5,938 nucleotides of DNA, taken from the NCBI GenBank assembly GCA_028290125.1, contig JAQGKM010000253.1:1-5938 (forward strand). The letters are read 5' to 3'. A program made the position numbers and the translations under genes. The notes below the pieces were generated by a model. The model did no database searches and was not told where the DNA came from. It saw only the letters and a program-made list of their open reading frames with translations. The DNA is from Hyphomicrobiales bacterium. Lineage in GTDB: Bacteria > Pseudomonadota > Alphaproteobacteria > Rhizobiales > Beijerinckiaceae. Within the stretch, counting starts at the first letter, position 1. The number at the start of each line of letters is the position of its first letter. Shown one piece after another: positions 1 through 4,884 of this stretch.

Positions 1-586
1 CCGCCACGACGACGATGACGAGCGCCAGCGAGATGCCGTTGCGCAGGCCCACGAAGGTCTGCGGCAGGCTCTCCATCAGAACGACGTCCTTCATGATGCG
101 CCAGTTCGAGGCGCCCATGATCTTGGCCGCAAGGATGCGGGTCTTGCGCGCGTTCATCACGCCGTAGGCGACGTTGAACAGGATCACCAGCACGGCGCCG
201 AAGGCCGCGACGAAGATCTTGGTGCGGTCGCCGACGCCGAAGATGACGAGGAACAGCGGGAACATGGCCGAGGCCGGCGTCGAGCGGAAGAAGTCGATGA
301 CGAATTCCACCGAGCGGTACAGCCGCTCGTTGGCGCCGAGGATGATGCCGAGCGGGATCGCGATCACGGCGGCGATCGAGATGGCGGCGAGCGTCCGCCA
401 GACGGTGATCAGGAAGTCATTGTACAGGCTGCCGCCCGCCATGCCCTTCCACAACGCCATGGCGGCGGCGTGCGGCGGCGGCAGCAGCACGGGATCGACG
501 ATCTTCACCCAATAGCCGACATACCAGAACAGGATCAGGCCGCCGACGCCGATGAGGGGCAGGAAACGGTCGCTTTTCGCAGTCAT
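1..586 (-). CDS. ABC transporter permease, NitT/TauT (SsuC/TauC-like) type, 3' end outside window
   Basis: Inner-membrane permease of a nitrate/sulfonate/taurine-type ABC importer (BPD_transp_1 fold). It forms the channel that passes substrate from the periplasmic binding protein to the cytoplasm. 195 residues are visible from ATG at 586 and the frame stays open to the window edge; members are usually about 250-270 residues, so roughly 55-75 are missing. Hydrophobic segments lie near residues 8-26, 63-84, 105-118, 122-142 and from 183 onward. The cytoplasmic EAA loop that docks on the ATPase is clear at about 150-175 (ILAAKIMGAS, then ESLPQ), with the invariant Gly at 158 and LP at 174-175. 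The start overlaps the ATPase stop as ATGA, implying translational coupling. A GAGGTG Shine-Dalgarno sits at 600-595, 8 nt upstream. The family is certain; the transported compound is not. Confidence 0.93.
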   Translation of the reverse strand, partial: MTAKSDRFLPLIGVGGLILFWYVGYWVKIVDPVLLPPPHAAAMALWKGMAGGSLYNDFLITVWRTLAAISIAAVIAIPLGIILGANERLYRSVEFVIDFFRSTPASAMFPLFLVIFGVGDRTKIFVAAFGAVLVILFNVAYGVMNARKTRILAAKIMGASNWRIMKDVVLMESLPQTFVGLRNGISLALVIVVVA

Positions 587-1410
587 CCGCGTCGCACCTC
601 GCGCTGGAAGATTTCAAGGCAGCTGGCCTTCAGGAGCACGAAGTCCTTGTCGGCGAGCGTCGCATCGTTGCGCGGACGCGGGATGTCGACGAGCGGGTAG
701 GCGGCGATCCGCCCCGGGCGGCGCGTCAGCAGGAGCACGTAGTCGGCGAGATAGACCGCCTCCTCGAGATCATGCGAGACGAGCACCATGGTGGTGCCTG
801 TCTCCTCGAAGATGCGCTGAAGCTGCTCGCGCATGAACAGGGTCATCTCGTAGTCGAGCGCCGAGAAGGGCTCGTCGAGAAACAGAACTTCCGGCTCGAT
901 CACCAGCGCGCGCATGATCGACACGAGCTGCTGCTGTCCGCCCGACATCATGTAGGGGAAGAGCTTCAGGTCGATCTTGACGCCCAGATGCGTGACGAGC
1001 TTGTGGACGCGCTCCTCGGCCTCGGGGCGAGGGACTTTGCGCAGGAGCAGCGCGTAGACGATGTTCTCGAAGGCCGTCATCCACGGGAACAGGGCTTCGC
1101 GGTAGTTCTGGAAGACGTAGCCGATCTTCGTCTCGGCCAGCGTCTTGCCGCCGAAGCGCACGTCGCCGGAGTCGATCGGGATCAGGCCGGAGATGAGGTT
1201 GATCAGCGTCGACTTCCCGCAGCCGTTCGGCCCGAAGATCGAGACGAACTTGCCGCGGGGGATGTCGAGATCGAAGTTCTCGTAAATGACCGTGTCGCTG
1301 AACTGCTTGTGCAGGCCACGCACGGTAATGTGCGCGGGCGGATTTCCGTCTGGTCCGGGGCCAAGACGCGCCGGGGCGGGAACGACGTCCGTCGTCACGG
1401 TCATTGTCAT
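583..1410 (-). CDS. ABC transporter ATP-binding protein, NitT/TauT (SsuB/TauB-like) family
   Basis: Cytoplasmic ATPase that powers the importer formed with the permease and binding protein on either side. It has 275 residues. Walker A GPNGCGKST is at 60-68, the Q-loop Gln at 101, Walker B VLFLDE at 175-180, the D-loop SALD at 183-186 and the H-loop His at 213, so the ATP-hydrolysis set is complete. The signature is MSGGQQQ (155-161) followed by LVSIMRAL. The Arg that normally follows LSGGQ/LSGGM in this family (as in RQRVAIARAL) is replaced by Gln-Leu, which is unusual. I start it at ATG 1410, 4 nt after the binding-protein stop. The frame is open up to 1509, but that extra part is Ser/Arg-rich nonsense overlapping the upstream gene. 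A second ATG at 1404 is an equally possible start, and no strong Shine-Dalgarno separates them. A non-conserved N-terminal tail of about 25 residues precedes the ABC domain. Confidence 0.94.
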   Translation of the reverse strand: MTMTVTTDVVPAPARLGPGPDGNPPAHITVRGLHKQFSDTVIYENFDLDIPRGKFVSIFGPNGCGKSTLINLISGLIPIDSGDVRFGGKTLAETKIGYVFQNYREALFPWMTAFENIVYALLLRKVPRPEAEERVHKLVTHLGVKIDLKLFPYMMSGGQQQLVSIMRALVIEPEVLFLDEPFSALDYEMTLFMREQLQRIFEETGTTMVLVSHDLEEAVYLADYVLLLTRRPGRIAAYPLVDIPRPRNDATLADKDFVLLKASCLEIFQREVRRG

Positions 1411-1414
1411 GAGA

Positions 1415-2383
1415 TCAGTACTTCTGCAGCATGGTGTTGACGTCGACCTTGGCCGACAGGATGCCGGCGTCCGAGACGAAGTCGATGAACTTCTGGAACT
1501 CGACGACATTCGCGGGCGTCAGATCCTTGGCCATCACGAACTTCACCATCGGCACCGTGGCGGCGACTTCCGGCGACATCGCAATGCTCTTGGCGAGCGA
1601 CTTGCGCGCGTCATCCATGTTGGCTTCGACGGCCGCGATCGACTTGGCCCAGGCGGCGGCGAATTTCTTCGCGGCTTCCGGCTTTGACTTGATGAAGTCG
1701 CCCGCCATGGCGGTGCCGGCGGCCCAGCCGTTGGCCTTGTCGTCACCCAGGATGTAGGTGGCGATCAGGCCGGCCTCGAGCGACGAACCGCCGCCGGTCG
1801 CGGCGAGAATGGTGGCTGCGGGCTCGAGCGTGTAGGCGGCGTCGAAGGTGCCGGCCGTGAGCGCGTTCACATGCTGCGTGAGGTCAAGCTGGTCGAGCGT
1901 GTAATCGCCATCGTTCAGGCCGGCCTTCTTGAGGACGGCCTTCGCCATGATGACGTTGCCGGGTCCCGGAGCCGACGCGATGCGCTTGCCCTTGAGGTCG
2001 GCGAGCGTCTTGGCGGCGAGGCCCTTCTTGATGACGAATTGCTCCATCTTGTATTGCTTGTTCTGCGAATTGATCGCGATGAAGATCGCCGCGTTGGGCT
2101 TCTTCAGATTGCCGTTGGCGGCGTCGATGGTCGTCAGGTTGGACGACACGTCGATCTGGCCGGCGATGAGCGCGGCGAGGTTCGCCGGCGGGCCGATGAT
2201 CTGCGTGAGTTCGAGGTCGAGCCCCTCGGCTTTGAAGAAGCCCTTTTCGATCCCGTAATAGAGCGGCAGGGACGCGCTGACCGGATTGGCGCCGACGCGC
2301 ACCTTCTCCTGCGCGGACGCCGCGCCCGAGAAGGCGCTGGCGATGAGCGCCGCCGTGGCGAGAATTGTTTTCAGATGACGCAT
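1415..2383 (-). CDS. ABC transporter substrate-binding protein, NMT1/TauA/SsuA-like
   Basis: Periplasmic receptor (322 residues) that captures the substrate and delivers it to the adjacent permease/ATPase. A Sec signal peptide is plain: a basic start (MRHLK), a hydrophobic stretch at about 6-20, and a signal peptidase I site ASA|QEK after residue 24. The mature part opens with VRVGANPVSASLPLYYGIEKGFF, the usual first strand and helix of NMT1/SsuA-like proteins, and then has the LAALIAGQIDV segment. A second-lobe start (LKGKRIASAPGPGN) and a DAAYTLEPA segment also fit. There is no lipobox. A strong AAGGAG lies 7 nt upstream of the ATG. It is the first of three tightly packed transporter genes and lies 100 nt after the ring-opening hydrolase. 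Related proteins bind sulfonates, nitrate, thiamine pyrimidine precursors or other small organics. The family assignment alone does not give the ligand; a cyclic imide is inferred from the neighbour only. Confidence 0.93.
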   Translation of the reverse strand: MRHLKTILATAALIASAFSGAASAQEKVRVGANPVSASLPLYYGIEKGFFKAEGLDLELTQIIGPPANLAALIAGQIDVSSNLTTIDAANGNLKKPNAAIFIAINSQNKQYKMEQFVIKKGLAAKTLADLKGKRIASAPGPGNVIMAKAVLKKAGLNDGDYTLDQLDLTQHVNALTAGTFDAAYTLEPAATILAATGGGSSLEAGLIATYILGDDKANGWAAGTAMAGDFIKSKPEAAKKFAAAWAKSIAAVEANMDDARKSLAKSIAMSPEVAATVPMVKFVMAKDLTPANVVEFQKFIDFVSDAGILSAKVDVNTMLQKY

Positions 2384-2483
2384 GATTTGACTCCTTGCGG
2401 GCGTGTCGCCCGGCGCGAGAATTCAATGGTGGCCCGGAGGTGATCGAAGCAAGACCGGGGCCATGAGCGAGGGGCTCAGACCT
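2384..2483 (-). other. Intercistronic gap with two small inverted repeats
   Basis: This 100-nt gap between the hydrolase stop and the binding-protein ATG is the only loose junction in the left operon. It holds an imperfect inverted repeat, ggcccgg (2431-2437) with ccggggcc (2455-2462), with one bulged base and a 17-nt loop. A second, perfect 6-bp stem with a 3-nt loop lies at 2398-2412, directly before the binding-protein Shine-Dalgarno (2391-2396). Neither stem is followed by a U-run on the minus strand, so they are not rho-independent terminators. They could tune transporter levels relative to the hydrolase by mRNA processing or by affecting ribosome access. GC-rich DNA produces such stems easily, so function is only a suggestion. 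Confidence 0.3.
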
Positions 2484-3578
2484 TCAGCCCATGTCGATGA
2501 TGGCGATCACGGGACCGCCGCCTTGCGGGCCCTGATGCATGGCGTCGACCGAAACGAAAACGGCCGGGTCGCCGATCGCCGCCGCCGCAACACCGCCCAC
2601 CGCAGCCTTGGAATGGCGATGGTGATGCACGTCGGAATCGTCGAGCATGATCTGGCGGCGACCACGCAACTTGCCGGTGCGGTCGGCCTCGCATTTCATG
2701 AAGCAGTTGACGACGCGGCCGCCGAGATCGCTCGCGCGCGGACGCTCGGGCAATTCGAGCCCCGCGTTGCGGATGGCGTCATAGATGCCGTCCATGTCGA
2801 GCGCGTCCTTCATCACGGCATGGCCGATGCGGTAGCGTCCGCCGGCGCCGGCCTTGTTGCCGAACAGCACGATCTGCGCGCAGTCGAGTTCGACGCCCGA
2901 CGAGCAGGATGCGACCGAGGAGTAGAGGTCGAGGTTCTTGCAGATCTCTTCCGCCTTCGGCATTGAGATCTCCCCCAGCGCCAGCGCGATGCCGAGCCCT
3001 GTCGTGCCATTCGAGACGCCCATGGAATCATGGACTTCGCAGAACACGTCGTGGCCGCGCGCATGCGCGTCCTGGATCGTCTCGATGGTCAGCAGCGGCG
3101 TCTTGGTCTGGACGTAGTGCACGTCCTTCGGGTCGGTGATGCCGGCGTCCTTCATGGCGAGGCGGACGCCTTCCGCAACCTTCTCGACCATCGCGGGGCG
3201 GCCGATGTCTTCGGGAAGGATCTGCGGCGACAACGCGGTGCCCATCACGAGACGGCTCTCGTCGGCGGGGCCGGTCTCGTCGTTGCGCGCGAAGACGGTG
3301 GCGTGCGGCGTGATCACGCCGTCGCATCCGCCCGACCACACCATCGGGATCTTCTTGATGGTCGCGGCGTCGCGCGTGCCGTGGTCGAGCAGCACCTTGC
3401 GAAACGCCTGGTCGGACAGGATGCGGGTGAAATCGTTCACGCCGCCATTGCCTTCCGTCTTGCCGATGACGGCCACGACCTCATCGGCGCCGAAGCGTCC
3501 GGATGCGATGAACTCAGCGAGCCCGGACGCGTCGGCGACGCTCTTGATTTCAACTTTGACGACGTCGACAGCCAACAC
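2484..3578 (-). CDS. Cyclic amide ring-opening hydrolase (cyanuric acid hydrolase/barbiturase family)
   Basis: Cytoplasmic hydrolase of the AtzD/TrzD/barbiturase family, which opens cyclic imide or ureide rings (cyanuric acid to carboxybiuret, or barbiturate to ureidomalonate). It has 364 residues, close to the usual length, and recognisable threefold repeat architecture. All three Ser-Lys pairs are visible: K40 (GKTEGNG) with S82 (WSGG), K159 (QTKTPLLT) with S226 (CSSGVEL), and K295 (FMKCEA) with S343 (FVSVDAMHQGP). By alignment from memory to AtzD, S226/K159 is the catalytic pair. The C-terminal HQGPQGGGP block is typical. SGGCDG (82-87) replaces the SGGTEG I recall from AtzD, so it may belong to a less studied branch. 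Annotated start is GTG 3578, but AGGAGG (3586-3581) is only 2 nt away; TTG 3575, 5 nt away, is likelier. First gene of the operon, with a sigma-54-like promoter upstream. AtzE/AtzF-type partners are not in the window, and the substrate remains open. Confidence 0.93.
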   Translation of the reverse strand: MLAVDVVKVEIKSVADASGLAEFIASGRFGADEVVAVIGKTEGNGGVNDFTRILSDQAFRKVLLDHGTRDAATIKKIPMVWSGGCDGVITPHATVFARNDETGPADESRLVMGTALSPQILPEDIGRPAMVEKVAEGVRLAMKDAGITDPKDVHYVQTKTPLLTIETIQDAHARGHDVFCEVHDSMGVSNGTTGLGIALALGEISMPKAEEICKNLDLYSSVASCSSGVELDCAQIVLFGNKAGAGGRYRIGHAVMKDALDMDGIYDAIRNAGLELPERPRASDLGGRVVNCFMKCEADRTGKLRGRRQIMLDDSDVHHHRHSKAAVGGVAAAAIGDPAVFVSVDAMHQGPQGGGPVIAIIDMG

Positions 3579-3580
3579 GA

Positions 3581-3586
3581 CCTCCT
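3581..3586 (-). promoter_or_regulatory. Shine-Dalgarno of the ring-opening hydrolase, favours a TTG start
   Basis: The minus strand reads AGGAGG, a full Shine-Dalgarno core. It lies 2 nt before GTG 3578 and 5 nt before TTG 3575. Two nucleotides is too tight for normal initiation, so TTG 3575 is probably the true start. The only nearby ATG (3600-3598) is out of frame. Confidence 0.65.
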
Positions 3587-3620
3587 GTTTCGGCGCGCAT
3601 GCGCCCGTTGATGACCCCCT

Positions 3621-3635
3621 TGCAGGGGGCGTGCC
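3621..3635 (-). promoter_or_regulatory. Sigma-54-like (-24/-12) promoter of the hydrolase-transporter operon
   Basis: Read on the minus strand, GGCACG (3635-3630) is followed by CCCC and then CTGCA (3625-3621). This is the sigma-54 pattern GGCACG-N4-TTGCA with one mismatch in that core and exact GG-N10-GC spacing. The usual T before GG is also missing. Transcription would start near 3610, giving a leader of about 30 nt that contains the Shine-Dalgarno at 3586-3581. The -12 half overlaps a 6-bp stem (ccccct/aggggg, 3615-3629). Sigma-54 promoters need an upstream activator, and a palindrome at 3733-3750 is suitably placed. The match is seen in the sequence; use in the cell is inferred. Confidence 0.55.
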
Positions 3636-3700
3636 GTTCCCGGTCGCGTCCCGGCTGGCAAGCCAAAGTCAGCTTCAGCCTTGCCTATGCGTTGGGCTTG

Positions 3701-3730
3701 TGCCTGTTTTTTAGGCTCACCTCTCAGGCA
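3701..3730. repeat. Inverted repeat TGCCTG...CAGGCA between palindrome and promoter
   Basis: tgcctg (3701-3706) and caggca (3725-3730) are perfect complements separated by 18 nt that include a run of six T. It lies 2 bp from the larger palindrome at 3733-3750. It could be part of a compound operator, a bent AT-rich spacer between activator site and promoter, or chance. I could not match it to a known riboswitch. Confidence 0.3.
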
Positions 3731-3732
3731 TT

Positions 3733-3750
3733 CTGCACGGTTCCGTGCAG
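3733..3750. promoter_or_regulatory. Perfect palindrome, NtrC-like upstream activator site or operator
   Basis: ctgcacgg-tt-ccgtgcag is a perfect inverted repeat with 8-bp arms and a 2-bp centre. The half-sites TGCAC and GTGCA are those of the enteric NtrC consensus, but the spacer is 6 bp rather than the usual 7. Its centre is about 119 bp upstream of the -12 element of the hydrolase promoter, within the range where sigma-54 activators bind. It is also about 50 bp upstream of a candidate promoter for the divergent small gene, so it could serve both. There is no T-run after it on either strand, which argues against a terminator. A local repressor operator is the main alternative. Confidence 0.55.
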
Positions 3751-3788
3751 GCCGAAAAATAAAACCGCGCCCCAAGCCACCGCCTCAG

Positions 3789-3820
3789 CTTGACGTCCGG
3801 CGGCGCCCCCCTTGGTATAT
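3789..3820 (+). promoter_or_regulatory. Candidate housekeeping promoter of the small plus-strand gene
   Basis: CTTGAC (3789-3794) and GTATAT (3815-3820) resemble the rhizobial -35/-10 pattern CTTGAC / CTATAT. The 20-bp spacing is longer than the usual 16-18, which weakens the call. Transcription would begin near 3827 and give a leader of about 25 nt. The ribosome site before ATG 3853 is weak, with only scattered GAG sequences. Confidence 0.35.
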
Positions 3821-3852
3821 CGGCGGGGGCTCAAACCTGAGCGAGACTTAAG

Positions 3853-4083
3853 ATGAGCGAAGACGACGGCACCTTGGACTTGGCGGAAGGCCGCGAATTT
3901 TCTGAAGAGGCCTATTCCGATTTCGTGGCGGAGCGCGCAAGCGCGTTCGGTCGACTCGCGCTGATGCTCGACTGCATGAAGGATGATCATGCGAAGGAGC
4001 TCACGCGCACGATGCTGAAGGCGATCATCCGTTCGATCCGCACGCCGCCGGGCGGCGATCTGGTGGAATGGCCGCATAATTGA
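3853..4083 (+). CDS. Small acidic helical protein of unknown function
   Basis: 76 residues that I do not recognise. The protein opens with an acidic segment (MSEDDGTLDLAEGREFSEEAYSDF) and continues as amphipathic helix (about 20-63, including AFGRLALMLDCMKDDHAKELTRTMLKAIIRSI). It ends in a short polar tail (PPGGDLVEWPHN). There is no signal peptide, membrane segment, cysteine pair or clear helix-turn-helix. It looks like a soluble cytoplasmic protein, perhaps working through protein contacts. I take it as real because codon use has the G/C third-position bias of its neighbours, a plausible promoter precedes it, and it fills the space between two operons. An antisense frame across the same DNA has no such support. 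It diverges from the ring-opening hydrolase and converges on the dehydrogenase, 13 bp from its stop. Confidence 0.7.
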   Translation: MSEDDGTLDLAEGREFSEEAYSDFVAERASAFGRLALMLDCMKDDHAKELTRTMLKAIIRSIRTPPGGDLVEWPHN

Positions 4084-4096
4084 AGCGAGGCCCTGC

Positions 4097-4870
4097 TCAA
4101 TGCATGGCCTTGCCACCATCGACGTTGACCGTTTGTCCGCTCATGTAATCGCTCGCCGGCGAGGACAGGAACATGACTGCGCCGACGAGATCCTCCGGAT
4201 GTTGCGGTCGCCCCATGGCGCGTCCTTCCGCCTGCGCGGCGAGATAATTGCCGGTCGATGACGCGACCTGCGACTCCGACAACGTGTAGCCCGGCGTGAC
4301 CGCGTTGACCGTGATCCCCATCGACCCGACCTCGTGCGCCATGGCGCGGGTGAAGCCGATCACGCCCGCCTTCGACGTCGTGTAGTGCAGCCGGTTGGGC
4401 ACGCCTTCCCAGACGCGGCTCGACGAGATGTTCACGATCTTGCCGCGCCCCTGGTCGCGCATCGACGGGACGACAGCGCGGCAGCACAGGAACAGCCCCT
4501 TCAGGTTGACCGACATGACGGCGTCCCACTCGTCCTCCGGGATTTCGAGAAACGACCTGCGGGGCAGGGCGCTCATCAACGAGGCGTTGTTGATCAGGAC
4601 ATCGATGCGGCCGAAGTTTTCGAGCGTGGCGCGGGCCATCGTCGCGACGGACGCCGCATCCGACACATCGGTCGTCAGGCCGAAGCACGTTCCGCCCTCG
4701 GCGCGGATCGCCGAGGCGACTTCGCCCGCAGCCTCGCCGTCAATGTCGGCTGCGACCACGCGCGCTCCGGCGCGGGCGAACTCCCGCGCATAGACCTTGC
4801 CGATGCCCTTGCCGCCACCGGTGACGATGACCGATTGGCCGCTGAGATCGAACCGCGCGCTGGGCGACAT
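4097..4870 (-). CDS. Short-chain dehydrogenase/reductase (classical SDR), probably NAD-linked
   Basis: Cytoplasmic NAD(P)-dependent oxidoreductase of 257 residues, the normal length of classical SDRs. The Rossmann motif TGGGKGIG is at 17-24, the acidic residues after strand 2 (AADID, D42/D44) favour NAD(H), and NNAS (94-97) stands for the NNAG motif. The catalytic tetrad is N122 (SVNLKG), S150, Y163 and K167 (YTTSK), with the expected Ser-to-Tyr spacing of 13. The C-terminal SGQTVNVDGG (244-253) is typical of this subfamily. The frame is open to 5008, but the added 46 residues are Arg-rich and overlap the dioxygenase gene, so I start at ATG 4870, 14 nt after the dioxygenase stop. The Shine-Dalgarno is weak, which suggests coupled translation. 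It probably oxidises or reduces a metabolite linked to the dioxygenase product; the substrate cannot be named. Confidence 0.93.
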   Translation of the reverse strand: MSPSARFDLSGQSVIVTGGGKGIGKVYAREFARAGARVVAADIDGEAAGEVASAIRAEGGTCFGLTTDVSDAASVATMARATLENFGRIDVLINNASLMSALPRRSFLEIPEDEWDAVMSVNLKGLFLCCRAVVPSMRDQGRGKIVNISSSRVWEGVPNRLHYTTSKAGVIGFTRAMAHEVGSMGITVNAVTPGYTLSESQVASSTGNYLAAQAEGRAMGRPQHPEDLVGAVMFLSSPASDYMSGQTVNVDGGKAMH

Positions 4871-4884
4871 CTCGGCGGGTCCGC

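Noticed and set aside
772..1440. Long plus-strand open frame across the ABC ATPase
   Set aside because: It is the complement of a clear ATPase gene; long antisense frames are normal in high-GC coding DNA.
1411..1509. N-terminal extension of the ATPase
   Set aside because: The extra 33 residues are Ser/Arg-rich and lie inside the binding-protein gene; ATG 1410 fits the packed operon.
3733..3750. Palindrome as a rho-independent terminator
   Set aside because: It has no T-run downstream on either strand and lies between divergent genes, where no terminator is needed.
3599..3793. Plus-strand open frame of 64 codons in the divergent intergenic region
   Set aside because: It overlaps the proposed promoter and palindrome, has no Shine-Dalgarno, and shows no recognisable protein features.
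3579..3852. Known riboswitch in the hydrolase leader, such as the NMT1 (xanthine), guanidine or TPP class
   Set aside because: I could not match the conserved loops of any of these from memory; the short leader expected from the -24/-12 promoter leaves no room for one.
3724..4119. Minus-strand open frame of 131 codons opposite the small plus-strand gene
   Set aside because: It overlaps the end of the dehydrogenase gene and the divergent promoter region, has no ribosome site, and its product resembles no family I know. The plus-strand frame has better codon bias.
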